From contig JBMOGA010000022.1 of NCBI GenBank assembly GCA_049318625.1, forward strand, positions 1 to 53,159: a stretch of DNA of 53,159 nucleotides. Reading direction: 5' to 3'. Source of the stretch: JBMOGA01 sp049318625 (GTDB lineage Bacteria; Pseudomonadota; Alphaproteobacteria; Rhizobiales; Hyphomicrobiaceae). This document shows positions 42,114 to 51,195 of the stretch, piece by piece. Each line of letters starts with the position of its first letter. Position 1 is the first letter of the stretch. The translations under genes and the position numbers were made by a program. Below the pieces are notes generated by a model, which made no database searches, was not told the origin of the DNA, and worked only from the letters and a program-made list of their open reading frames with translations.

Positions 42114-43772
42114 TCACTCCGGCAGGACGCGGGCCAGTATCGCGCTCGTGTCCTGCCCTTCCAGGCCCTGCCCATAGGTCTGACGGAATGCGCCCGCGAG
42201 CCGGGTCGTGATGAACGCGTCGGCCACCACGCCCGGCGCATGGGCCCGCAGCACGACAGCCGCCGAAAGATGTGCCAGTTGCTCGGCCAGCGTGCGGGCG
42301 CGCAGATCGAGCTCGCGGGGCTCGTGCAGCAGATCCTCGACACGAACCAGCGCCTGTTTGAGCAGCGGATCGTCACCGCTCAGAGTCCGGAGGTCGTCGA
42401 TCACGATCTCCGCCGTCTCCGGATGGCGCTTCAGCACCCGCAGCACGTCGAGGCCCATGACGTTGCCGGCACCGTCCCAGATCGCGTTGACAGGGGCCTC
42501 TCGGTACAGTCGTGGCAGGCGGCTGTCCTCGACATACCCGTTGCCTCCCAAGCACTCCATCGCCTCGGCGATGAACGCGGGCGCCACCTTGGTCGTCCAG
42601 TACTTGACGACCGGCGTCATCAGCCGACGCCACGCGGCCGCCCGCTGGTCGGTGACGCGGTCGAAGGCACGGGCCAGCCGGAAGACGACGGCCACCGCCG
42701 CCTCGACGTCGAGCGCAAGATCAGCCAGCACGTGCCTCATGAGCGGCAAGCCGATCAATCGCTCCCCGCGCACTCTGCGGTGCCGCGTGAAGTGGACCGC
42801 CTCCGCAAGGGCGGCCCGCATCAGTCCCGCCGAGGCGATGGCGCAGTCGAGCCGCGTCTCGGTCACCATCTCCATCAGGATCGAGACACCGCGGCCCGCC
42901 TCGCCGATCCGCCAGCCGATGGTGTCGTGCAACGCGATCTCGGCGGTGGCGTTGGCCCGGTTGCCGAGAGTGTCCTTGAGGCGCAGCAGATGCAGGCCGT
43001 TGGCCTGTCCATCCGGAAGCAGACGCGGAACCAGCACCGCGGTAAGCCCGCCGGCTGCCTCGGCGAGGATGAGGAAGCCGTCGCTCATCGGCGCGGCAAC
43101 GAACCACTTGTGGCCCTTCAGCAGGCAGGCCCCCTCCCCGACGCTGGCCGCCGGTTCGGCACGGGTGGCCAAGACGTTCACGTCGCTGCCGCCCTGGCGC
43201 TCGGTGATGGCCATGCCGAGAGTGATGCCGGACTTCGCCGCCGCAGGCCTGTGGCGGGGATCGTAGGCGCGGGTGATGATCCGCGGCAGCCAAGTCTTCA
43301 GCAGATCCGGCGATGACTTGAGCGCCGGCACGGCGGCACTCGTCATGCTCAGCGGACAGAGATGGCCGCAGTCGAGACCGGCGGTCAGATAGAGTGCGGC
43401 GGCGCGCGCCACGTAGGCCCCTTGCGGACGAGTGGCATTGACGCCGAGGTGCTCCCACAGCCGGCCCTGCAGGCCGACCGCGGCGCTCTCGCGCATCAGA
43501 GTGTGATAGGCTGGGTGGAACTCGACGCGATCGAGGCGGCGGCCGGCCGCGTCGTAGGCGCGCAACTGCGGCGGCGCGGCATTGGCTTGGCGTGCCGCGA
43601 GCAGTGCCTCGGCGCTGCCGCACCAGGCACCGACCGCCTCGAGTTCGGCATGGGCCGTGGCGGCACCCTCGCGGGCTACGGCGTCCTGCACCACCTGATC
43701 GAGCAGGTAGGTATTGCAGTCCTCGAGCAGAGGCGGCTGATTGTGGCTATCGGTGGCGTGGGACCCGCTCAT
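42114..43772 (-). CDS. aidB: AidB-like acyl-CoA dehydrogenase
   Basis: FAD-containing acyl-CoA dehydrogenase family protein of the AidB group, linked to protection against alkylating agents in E. coli. It shares AidB's diagnostic segments: FHPAYHTLM, LGMAITERQGGSDV, GHKWFVAAPMSDGFLILAEA, LKDTLGNRANA, and EAMECLGGNGYVEDSRLPRL. The ATG at 43772 gives 552 residues, like E. coli AidB. It ends 3 bp from the MarR gene, which may control it; that is inference. Confidence 0.9.
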   Translation of the reverse strand: MSGSHATDSHNQPPLLEDCNTYLLDQVVQDAVAREGAATAHAELEAVGAWCGSAEALLAARQANAAPPQLRAYDAAGRRLDRVEFHPAYHTLMRESAAVGLQGRLWEHLGVNATRPQGAYVARAAALYLTAGLDCGHLCPLSMTSAAVPALKSSPDLLKTWLPRIITRAYDPRHRPAAAKSGITLGMAITERQGGSDVNVLATRAEPAASVGEGACLLKGHKWFVAAPMSDGFLILAEAAGGLTAVLVPRLLPDGQANGLHLLRLKDTLGNRANATAEIALHDTIGWRIGEAGRGVSILMEMVTETRLDCAIASAGLMRAALAEAVHFTRHRRVRGERLIGLPLMRHVLADLALDVEAAVAVVFRLARAFDRVTDQRAAAWRRLMTPVVKYWTTKVAPAFIAEAMECLGGNGYVEDSRLPRLYREAPVNAIWDGAGNVMGLDVLRVLKRHPETAEIVIDDLRTLSGDDPLLKQALVRVEDLLHEPRELDLRARTLAEQLAHLSAAVVLRAHAPGVVADAFITTRLAGAFRQTYGQGLEGQDTSAILARVLPE

Positions 43773-43871
43773 GGTCGGCACTCTCCAGACCGCCCGGGAA
43801 CGCATGGCCCGATTGCCACCCGGCGCTTCTGCTTGCCGTGAGGGGCGACTCCCCCTATAGAGCCTGTTTTG

Positions 43872-44828
43872 ATGAGCATCGGCACCGCGAGTTCGCCTCT
43901 ACCCTTTCCACACCGCCACTTGCTGACCTGCGAGGGTCTGACGGCGGGGGATATCAATTCATTGCTCGATCTGGCGGACAATGCCGCCGAGATCAACCGG
44001 CAGGTCAACAAAAAGCGCGACGTTCTGCGCGGCCGCACCCTGATCAACCTGTTCTTCGAGGCCTCGACGCGGACGCAGAGCTCGTTCGAGCTGGCCAGCA
44101 AGCGCCTCGGCGCGGACGTGATGAACATGAACGTGTCGGCGTCGTCCGTCCAGAAGGGCGAGACGCTGATCGACACGGCGATGACACTCAACGCCATGCG
44201 CCCCGACATCCTGGTGGTGCGTCACCACTCCGCGGGTGCCGTGGAGTTGCTCTCGCAGAAGGTCGACTGCTCGGTGGTCAACGCCGGAGACGGGGCGCAC
44301 CAGCATCCGACCCAGGCCCTGCTCGACGCGCTGACGATCCGCCGCGCCAAAGGCCGCCTCGAGGGATTGATCGTGGCGATCTGCGGCGACATCCGCCATT
44401 CGCGCGTCGCCCGGTCGAACATCAACGTGCTCAACACGCTCGGCGCCCGGGTGCGGCTCATCGCGCCGTCGACGCTGTTGCCGCCGGCGCCGGAGCGGCT
44501 CGGTGGCGAGGTCTTCACCAACATGTGGGACGGGCTGGAAGGCGCCGACATCGTCATGATGCTCCGCCTGCAGCGGGAGCGGATGTCGGGCACGTTCGTG
44601 CCGTCGACCCGCGAGTACTTCCATTTCTTCGGCCTCGACCACGAGAAGTTGGCCCGCGCCAAGCCCGATGCCCTGGTCATGCATCCGGGCCCCATGAACC
44701 GCGGCGTCGAGATCGCCTCGACGGTCGCCGACAGCGCGCGCAGCGTCATTCGCGAGCAGGTCGAGATGGGCGTCGCCGTGCGGATGGCCGTGCTCGAAGC
44801 GCTCGCCCGCCACCTGCCGAACCGGTGA
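43872..44828 (+). CDS. pyrB: aspartate carbamoyltransferase catalytic subunit
   Basis: Joins carbamoyl phosphate and aspartate in pyrimidine synthesis. Carbamoyl-phosphate binding motif FEASTRTQSSFE (about 57-68), HPTQALLDALTI, and the aspartate-side loop VMHPGPMNRGVEI. The ATG at 43872 is chosen over a TTG one codon earlier; 318 residues is a normal length. The pyrC-like gene follows 8 bp later, so the two form an operon. Confidence 0.95.
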   Translation: MSIGTASSPLPFPHRHLLTCEGLTAGDINSLLDLADNAAEINRQVNKKRDVLRGRTLINLFFEASTRTQSSFELASKRLGADVMNMNVSASSVQKGETLIDTAMTLNAMRPDILVVRHHSAGAVELLSQKVDCSVVNAGDGAHQHPTQALLDALTIRRAKGRLEGLIVAICGDIRHSRVARSNINVLNTLGARVRLIAPSTLLPPAPERLGGEVFTNMWDGLEGADIVMMLRLQRERMSGTFVPSTREYFHFFGLDHEKLARAKPDALVMHPGPMNRGVEIASTVADSARSVIREQVEMGVAVRMAVLEALARHLPNR

Positions 44829-44836
44829 GGGAACCC

Positions 44837-46147
44837 ATGTCGGCAACAGCCGCCTCTCGGAGGTCGACCGTCTTCATCAACGCCCGCCTCGTCGATCCGG
44901 CGAGCGGGCGCGACGAGCCGGGCGGGCTGCTGGTCAAGGACGGCGTGATCGCCGACCTCGGGCCGCATCTGCGCCGGAATGCCCCGGATGGGGCGACCGT
45001 CGTCGACTGCAAGGGCAACATGGTGTGCCCCGGGTTGATCGACATGCAGGTGTTCACCGGCGAGCCCGGCTACGAGCATCGCGAAACCTTGAAGACGGCG
45101 AGCCATGCGGCGGCGGCCGGCGGTGTCACCACCATCGTCGTGATGCCCGATACCAATCCTGTGATCGACCAGGTGGCCCTGGTCGACTTCATCCAGCGCC
45201 GCGCCCGCGACAACGCCATCGTGCACGTCCACACTATGGCGGCGATGACGCGCGGGCTGGCCGGCGCCGAGATCACCGAGGTGGGCCTGCTGCAGCGGGC
45301 CGGCGCGGTGGCATTCTCGAACGGCAAGTCGAGCGTCACCAACTCGCGCGTCATGCACAATGCGTTGCTCTATGCGAAGGACTTCAAGGCGCTGATCGTG
45401 CACCATGCGGAGGACCTCTATCTCTCCGAGGGCTCCGCCATGAACGCGGGCGAGGTTTCGAGCCGCCTCGGCCTGCCCGGCGTGTCGAAATCGGCGGAGA
45501 CGATCATCCTCGAGCGCGATGTGCGTCTCGTGGCGCTGACCGGCGGGCGTTATCACGCGGCCACGATCTCCTCGGCGGAGAGCCTCGAGGTGGTGCGCAA
45601 CGCCAAGCGGGACAAACTGCCCGTCACCTGCGGCGTGTCGATCAACCACCTGACGCTCAACGAGAACGACATCGGATCCTACCGAACCTTCTTCAAGGTG
45701 CGCCCGCCGTTGCGCGCCGAGGAGGATCGGCTCGCCATGGTGCGCGGCATCGCGACCGGCGAGATCGACGTCATCGTGTCGAGCCACGATCCGCAGGACG
45801 CCGACATGAAGCGGCGGCCCTTCGCGGAAGCGGCTGACGGCGCGATCGGGCTCGAGACGCTGCTGGCGACCGCGCTCCGCCTCTATCATAACAAGGACGT
45901 CGGGCTGCTGGCGTTGCTGGCCGCCATGACGATCCGGCCGGCCGAGCTGCTCGGCCTGCCGTCGGGCCGGCTCGCCAAGGGGGCCCCCGCCGACCTCATC
46001 CTGGTTGACCTTGGACAACCCTGGGTGGTTGATCGCGAGTTGCTTCGGTCGCGCTCCAAGAACTCGCCGTTCGACGAGAGTACGTTGCAGGGCCGCGTCC
46101 TGAAGACCATGGTGGCCGGCGTGATGGTCCACGAGTTCCGGGCCTGA
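44837..46147 (+). CDS. pyrC: dihydroorotase-like protein lacking the metal-site HxH
   Basis: Amidohydrolase fold of class I dihydroorotase size (436 residues), overall very like PyrC: MVCPGLIDMQVFTGEPGYEH, AAGGVTTIVVMPDTNPVID, SINHLTLNENDI, MTIRPAELLGLP. The usual DxHxH metal motif is Asp69-Met-Gln71-Val-Phe73 here, and the usual TDHAPH reads SSHDPQ. Alphaproteobacterial relatives share this, so it may be a non-catalytic partner of PyrB (PyrC') or use other ligands. Nothing suggests a broken gene. Confidence 0.88.
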   Translation: MSATAASRRSTVFINARLVDPASGRDEPGGLLVKDGVIADLGPHLRRNAPDGATVVDCKGNMVCPGLIDMQVFTGEPGYEHRETLKTASHAAAAGGVTTIVVMPDTNPVIDQVALVDFIQRRARDNAIVHVHTMAAMTRGLAGAEITEVGLLQRAGAVAFSNGKSSVTNSRVMHNALLYAKDFKALIVHHAEDLYLSEGSAMNAGEVSSRLGLPGVSKSAETIILERDVRLVALTGGRYHAATISSAESLEVVRNAKRDKLPVTCGVSINHLTLNENDIGSYRTFFKVRPPLRAEEDRLAMVRGIATGEIDVIVSSHDPQDADMKRRPFAEAADGAIGLETLLATALRLYHNKDVGLLALLAAMTIRPAELLGLPSGRLAKGAPADLILVDLGQPWVVDRELLRSRSKNSPFDESTLQGRVLKTMVAGVMVHEFRA

Positions 46148-46169
46148 GGTCGCGTCGGGGAGGTTGGCG

Positions 46170-46790
46170 ATGGCGGCGTTCTACAGCCCTGCAATCCTGC
46201 TTTCGCTGGCTGTGGGCTATCTGCTCGGCTCGATTCCGTTCGGCCTGCTGCTGACCCGGGCCGCCGGCCTCGGCGACATCCGCAAGGTCGGTTCCGGCAA
46301 CATCGGCGCCACCAACGTGCTGCGAACGGGTCACAAGGGTCTCGCCGCCGCCACGCTGATCCTGGACGCGCTCAAAGGAACCGCGGCCGTATTGATTGCG
46401 GAGCGGCTGATCGGCGCGCCGGCCGGATACGCCATCCTGGCCGCACTGGTCGGCGGCCTCGGTGCGTTCCTCGGCCATCTGTTCCCGGTCTGGCTCGGCT
46501 TCCGCGGCGGCAAGGGCGTGGCGACCTATATCGGCGTCGCCATCGGGCTGTCGGGAGTCGCCGCCCTGGTGTTCTGCGCGACGTGGCTTTCGATGGCAGT
46601 TGTGACCCGCTACTCGTCGCTGTCGGCGCTGATCGCGAGCGTCGTCACGCCGGTGGCGCTGTGGATCACCGGCGACCGTCCGACCGCCCTCCTGTTCCTC
46701 CTACTGACGGTCTTGCTCCTGGCCAAGCATCGGGCCAACATCGAGCGGCTGATGCGTGGGCAGGAAAGCAAGATCGGTGCGAAGGGCTGA
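46170..46790 (+). CDS. plsY: acyl-phosphate glycerol-3-phosphate acyltransferase
   Basis: Inner membrane enzyme that acylates glycerol-3-phosphate from acyl phosphate, first step of phospholipid synthesis. The three PlsY motifs are visible: GYLLGSIPFG, GSGNIGATNVLR, and LGHLFPVWLGFRGGKGVAT. The ATG at 46170 gives 206 residues; a TTG at 46164 adds two. Its end overlaps the dprA frame by about 35 bp. Confidence 0.93.
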   Translation: MAAFYSPAILLSLAVGYLLGSIPFGLLLTRAAGLGDIRKVGSGNIGATNVLRTGHKGLAAATLILDALKGTAAVLIAERLIGAPAGYAILAALVGGLGAFLGHLFPVWLGFRGGKGVATYIGVAIGLSGVAALVFCATWLSMAVVTRYSSLSALIASVVTPVALWITGDRPTALLFLLLTVLLLAKHRANIERLMRGQESKIGAKG

Positions 46791-47964
46791 AGGCGGTTTC
46801 CCCGGGGACGACGATGCTGGCGCGACCCGAACAACGGCCGCACCTCTGCCGCAGGCGCCGCTCGACGACGCGCAGCGGCTGGCCTGCCTCCGGCTCATCC
46901 GCTCGGAAGGCGTCGGCCCCGTCGCCTTCCGCACCTTGATCAACCGGTTCGGCGGTGCCGACGAGGCCCTGGATGCGCTGCCGGATCTGGCGCGGCGGGG
47001 TGGACGGTCGCGGCCGCTGCGGCTGTGCCCGCGCGAGCGGGCCGAGGCCGAACTCGCAGCCGCCTCGCGGGCCGGGGCCCGGCCGGTGTTCACCATCGAG
47101 CCCGGCTATCCACCCGCGCTGGCCCATGTCGATGTACCGCCGCCGATGCTCTACCTGCGTGGTGATGTCGCGCTGCTGCAGCGCCCGGCGCTGGCGATCG
47201 TCGGCTCGCGGCAGAGTTCGGCGGCCGGGCTGTCGCTGGCACAATCGTTCGGTCAGGCGCTCGGCGCGGCCGGGTACGTCATCGTCTCTGGCCTGGCCCG
47301 CGGCATCGACACGGCCGCGCATCGCGCCGCGCTGGACACCGGTACGGTTGCGGTGCTGGCGGGCGGCATCGACCACGTCTATCCACCCGAGAATGCAGTG
47401 CTGCTTGAAACGATCGCAGCCCGCGGTTGCCTGGTGAGCGAGCAGCCGCCCGGTTTCACCCCCCGGGCGACCGATTTCCCGCGCCGCAATCGGATCATCG
47501 CCGGGATCGCACTCGGCGTGCTGATCGTGGAGGCGGCGCGGCGCTCGGGCACGCTGATCACGGCGCGGCTCGCGGCCGAGATGGGCCGCGACGTGATGGC
47601 CGTGCCCGGCCATCCGCTCGACCCGCGTGCGGAGGGGACCAACCAGTTGCTGAAGGACGGCGCCGCGCTGGTCACCTCGCCGGAGGACGTGCTCGCCACG
47701 CTCGCCGGGCTCGGCGGGCGCCCCGTTGCGTCGCCGCAGCCGCTGGCGCCAACGCCGACCGAGCCGGCTCGGCGCGAGCCGGATGCGTCATCTGAGTCGG
47801 TTCGGGATCTGGTTCTGGCGGGCCTCGGGCCGGCGCCGGTCTCCATCGATCAGCTGGCGCGCGCGCTGCATCTGCCGATCCAGGACGTGCAGGGGGTCCT
47901 GCTGGAGCTGTCGCTGGCCGGCCGCATCGTGCTGCACGGCGCGCAACTCGTGTCGCGCGCCTGA
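46756..47964 (+). CDS. dprA: DNA processing protein DprA
   Basis: Loads RecA onto incoming single-stranded DNA in transformation. N-terminal SAM-like domain (LRLIRSEGVGPVAFRTLINR), the Rossmann core with AIVGSRQSSAAGLSLAQ (about 150-166) and VSGLARGIDTAAHRAAL, GGIDHVYPPEN, and DFPRRNRIIAG, then a C-terminal winged-helix domain (SIDQLARALHLPIQDVQGVL). Starts with GTG; 46756 gives 402 residues, and GTG at 46777 is another candidate. It overlaps plsY. Confidence 0.92.
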   Translation: MGRKARSVRRAEGGFPGDDDAGATRTTAAPLPQAPLDDAQRLACLRLIRSEGVGPVAFRTLINRFGGADEALDALPDLARRGGRSRPLRLCPRERAEAELAAASRAGARPVFTIEPGYPPALAHVDVPPPMLYLRGDVALLQRPALAIVGSRQSSAAGLSLAQSFGQALGAAGYVIVSGLARGIDTAAHRAALDTGTVAVLAGGIDHVYPPENAVLLETIAARGCLVSEQPPGFTPRATDFPRRNRIIAGIALGVLIVEAARRSGTLITARLAAEMGRDVMAVPGHPLDPRAEGTNQLLKDGAALVTSPEDVLATLAGLGGRPVASPQPLAPTPTEPARREPDASSESVRDLVLAGLGPAPVSIDQLARALHLPIQDVQGVLLELSLAGRIVLHGAQLVSRA

Positions 47965-47977
47965 CGGTTCAGGCAGA

Positions 47978-48178
47978 TCAGTGGGTGATTCCGCCCCGGG
48001 CTTCGTTGCTGGCGAGGTCGAGCGCCGCCGCCAGACGACCGTGGCCGCCCTTGCGTGCCATGTCGGCCAGTTCGCGGCACATGTCGCCGACGTAGTCCAG
48101 CAGAGCGGCCGGGTCCGGCCCGGTGTCGCGGCCAGCATCTTCCGCCGTGGCGGGCCGTTTGACGTTGCGATCGTCCAT
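47978..48178 (-). CDS. small hypothetical protein between dprA and topA
   Basis: A 66-residue protein (MDDRNVKRPATAEDAGRD at the start; ALLDYVGDMCRELADMARKG after) with one amphipathic helix pair. The ATG at 48178 is chosen; a frame to 48289 overlaps the promoter region. It runs against dprA and topA. No family named. Confidence 0.6.
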   Translation of the reverse strand: MDDRNVKRPATAEDAGRDTGPDPAALLDYVGDMCRELADMARKGGHGRLAAALDLASNEARGGITH

Positions 48179-48376
48179 GAGGCGTTCCAATCTCGATAAT
48201 CGGCTATTTTGTGAGAATAGCCCACAAACTCGACGACAGCAAATGCCATCGGGGCACTGACGCCGGTTTGACACCGCGGGGGGGATCACCCATTTTGCCC
48301 GCGAGCAAAATTAATCAGGGGTGGCAGGCGTGCGAGCGGACCGATCCGGTCCCGCCGGCCGCCGTCGCGGGTGATC

Positions 48377-51058
48377 ATGAACGTTGTCATCGTCGAATCG
48401 GCTGCCAAGGCCAAGACCATCAACAAGTACCTCGGATCGTCGTACCGGGTGATCGCGTCCTACGGGCATGTGCGCGATCTGCCGTCGAAGGATGGCTCGG
48501 TGGAGCCAGACAACGACTTTGTCATGCATTGGTCGCTGGACGACGACCGATCCAAGAAGGTGATGAAGGAAATTTCCGATGCTGTCCGAAAGGCGGACAA
48601 GCTCATTCTGGCGACCGACCCCGACCGCGAGGGCGAGGCCATCTCGTGGCACATCCTGCAGGTGCTCGAGGACAAGAAGATCCTGAAGCACGGCACGCCG
48701 GTGGAGCGTGTCGCCTTCAACGCTGTCACCAAGCAGGCGGTGCTCGACGCGCTGAAGGCGCCCCGCCAGATCGACGGTCCGCTGGTGTCGGCCTATCTCG
48801 CGCGCCGCGCCCTCGACTATCTGGTCGGGTTCACGCTGTCGCCGGTGCTGTGGCGCAAGCTGCCGGGGGCCCGCTCGGCCGGCCGCGTCCAGTCGGTGGC
48901 GCTGCGCCTCGTCTGCGACCGCGAGGCCGAGATCGAGATCTTCAAGACGCAGGAGTACTGGAGCATCGAGGCCGACCTGAAGACGGCCAAGGGCGAGGAC
49001 GTGCGCGCCCGCCTGAGTTCCATCGAGGGCCGGGTTCTGAAGCGGCTCGACATCAAGACCGGCGAGGAAGCAAACGCCATCAAGGCGGCGATCGAGAAGG
49101 GTGATTTCCGCGTCGCCTCGGTCGAAAAGAAGGCCGTGCGCCGCAACCCGGCCGCCCCGTTCACCACCTCGACCCTGCAGCAGGAGGCCTCGCGCAAGCT
49201 CGGCTTCTCGGCCAAGCAGACCATGAATCTCGCTCAGCGCCTCTACGAGGGAGTCGAACTCGGCGGCGAGACGGTCGGCCTCATCACCTACATGCGAACG
49301 GATGGTGTGCAGATCGTGCCCGAAGCCGTGGCGCAGATCCGCGCTGCGGTGGAACGGACCTATTCGAAGCGCTACCTGCCGCCGTTCGTCCGGGAATACA
49401 AGTCGAAGGCCAAGAACGCACAGGAAGCCCACGAGGCGATCCGGCCGACCGACGTCAACCGGCGACCCGACGACATGCGCCGCTATCTCGATCGTGATCA
49501 GGCCGCTCTGTACGACTTGGTCTGGAAGCGCGCCGTGGCGAGCCAGATGGCCTCGGCCGAGCTCGAGCAGACGACGGCCGAGATCGAGATCAAGGGCCGC
49601 GACGGCAAGCCCTACGGCCTCAGGGCTTCCGGTTCGGTGGTCGTGTTCGAAGGCTTCATGAAGCTGTACGAGGAGGGCCGCGACGATCGCAGTGCCGCCA
49701 AGGACGCCGCCGCCGACGAGGACGACAGCCGCCGCCTGCCGCCGCTGGCGGCCGGCGACAAGCTGCAGGATCGCAAGATCGACGCCGACCAGCATTTCAC
49801 CGAGCCGCCGCCCCGCTACACCGAGGCGACGCTGGTCAAGAAGATGGAAGAACTCGGGATCGGCCGACCGTCGACCTACGCCTCCACGCTCGCGGTGCTG
49901 GAGGATCGCGGGTACGTGAAGGTCGACCGCAAGCGGCTGGTCCCGGAGGATAAGGGACGCCTCGTCACCGCCTTCCTCGCGAGCTTCTTCCACCGCTATG
50001 TGGAGTACGACTTCACCGCCGATCTCGAAGAGAAGCTGGACCTGATCTCGGACGGCAAGCTCGAGTGGAAAGCGGTGTTGCGCGAGTTCTGGCGCGACTT
50101 CACCGGCGCCGTCGACGAGACCAAGGAACTTCGCGTCACGCAGGTGCTCGAGGCCCTGAACGAGGTTCTCGGACCGCACATCTTCCCCGAGCGGGCCGAC
50201 GGCAGCGATCCGCGCTCCTGCCAGGCCTGCAACGCCGGCCGGCTTTCGCTCAAGACCGGCAAGTTCGGCGCCTTCATCGGCTGCTCGAACTACCCCGAAT
50301 GCCGCTATACCCGTCAGTTCACCGAGAGCGCCGACGGACCCGCCGAGGCCCAGACCCCGGACGGCAAGCCGCTCGGCTTCGACCCCGAGACCGGGCTCGC
50401 GGTCAGCCTGCGTAGCGGGCGGTTCGGGCCCTACCTCCAGCTCGGCGACGCCACCGGCAAGGACGACAAGCCGAAGCGCGCATCGATCCCCAAGGGAATC
50501 GAGGCGGGAGCCATCGATCTCGAGCGCGCGCTGCAATTGCTGTCGCTGCCTCGCGAGGTCGGCAAGCATCCGGAGACGGGCGCGACCATCGAGGCCGGCC
50601 TCGGGCGGTTCGGTCCGTACATCAAGCACGATGGCGCCTATGCCAACCTCGAAAGCCTGGAGGACGTGTTCACGGTCGGCATCAACCGTGCCGTCACGAT
50701 CCTTGCCGAGAAGGCCGCCGGCGGGGGCAAGGGCCGCTTCCAGCGCGCCAAACCAGCCGTGCTCAAGGACCTCGGCGAGCACCCCGAGGGCGGCAAGATC
50801 GAGGTGCTGGCCGGCCGCTACGGCCCCTATGTCAGCCACAACAAGGTCTACGCGAGCCTGCCGCGCGGCCGGGAGCCGGACGCACTCACGGTGGAGGAAG
50901 CGGTGACGCTGCTGGCCGAGCGGGCTGCCAAGTTGGGCGGCGGCAAACGCAAGGCGCCGGCCAAAAAGGCCGCACCGGCGAAAAAGGCGGCGCCAGCCAA
51001 GGGCGGCAAGGCGAAGCCGGCCAAGGGCAAGACCGCCAAGTCGCCGGTCGAAGTGTAA
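48377..51058 (+). CDS. topA: DNA topoisomerase I
   Basis: Relaxes negative supercoils. N-terminal TOPRIM domain (MNVVIVESAAKAKTINKYLG), catalytic core with active Tyr near residue 305 in LITYMRTDGVQI, one zinc-finger-like CQACNAGRL-to-GCSNYPEC motif (about 615-640), then two further topo repeats (FGPYIKHDGAYANLESLEDV; GRYGPYVSHNKVYASLPRGR) and a Lys/Ala-rich tail (KKAAPAKKAAPAKGG) typical of alphaproteobacteria. The ATG at 48377 gives 893 residues. Confidence 0.95.
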   Translation: MNVVIVESAAKAKTINKYLGSSYRVIASYGHVRDLPSKDGSVEPDNDFVMHWSLDDDRSKKVMKEISDAVRKADKLILATDPDREGEAISWHILQVLEDKKILKHGTPVERVAFNAVTKQAVLDALKAPRQIDGPLVSAYLARRALDYLVGFTLSPVLWRKLPGARSAGRVQSVALRLVCDREAEIEIFKTQEYWSIEADLKTAKGEDVRARLSSIEGRVLKRLDIKTGEEANAIKAAIEKGDFRVASVEKKAVRRNPAAPFTTSTLQQEASRKLGFSAKQTMNLAQRLYEGVELGGETVGLITYMRTDGVQIVPEAVAQIRAAVERTYSKRYLPPFVREYKSKAKNAQEAHEAIRPTDVNRRPDDMRRYLDRDQAALYDLVWKRAVASQMASAELEQTTAEIEIKGRDGKPYGLRASGSVVVFEGFMKLYEEGRDDRSAAKDAAADEDDSRRLPPLAAGDKLQDRKIDADQHFTEPPPRYTEATLVKKMEELGIGRPSTYASTLAVLEDRGYVKVDRKRLVPEDKGRLVTAFLASFFHRYVEYDFTADLEEKLDLISDGKLEWKAVLREFWRDFTGAVDETKELRVTQVLEALNEVLGPHIFPERADGSDPRSCQACNAGRLSLKTGKFGAFIGCSNYPECRYTRQFTESADGPAEAQTPDGKPLGFDPETGLAVSLRSGRFGPYLQLGDATGKDDKPKRASIPKGIEAGAIDLERALQLLSLPREVGKHPETGATIEAGLGRFGPYIKHDGAYANLESLEDVFTVGINRAVTILAEKAAGGGKGRFQRAKPAVLKDLGEHPEGGKIEVLAGRYGPYVSHNKVYASLPRGREPDALTVEEAVTLLAERAAKLGGGKRKAPAKKAAPAKKAAPAKGGKAKPAKGKTAKSPVEV

Positions 51059-51062
51059 GTGT

Positions 51063-51088
51063 GCTGCGCGCAGGTGATCGCGCGCAGC
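51063..51088 (+). terminator. hairpin after topA
   Basis: GCTGCGCGC (51063-51071) and GCGCGCAGC (51080-51088) are perfect complements with an 8-nt loop, starting 4 bp after the topA stop codon. No U-tract follows. Confidence 0.55.
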
Positions 51089-51195
51089 GTGTGGCGCGCG
51101 GAGCACGCAACGCCGAAACGCAGCATACGTTAGGTCTTTGGTAAGCCGCCGCCGCCTACCGTGCCCCCGTACCCTCAAAGTCCGGGTTGCACATC

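Noticed and set aside
48311..51178. 955-residue leftward frame opposite topA
   Set aside because: Exactly antisense to topA, with composition dictated by topA third positions and no recognisable domain.
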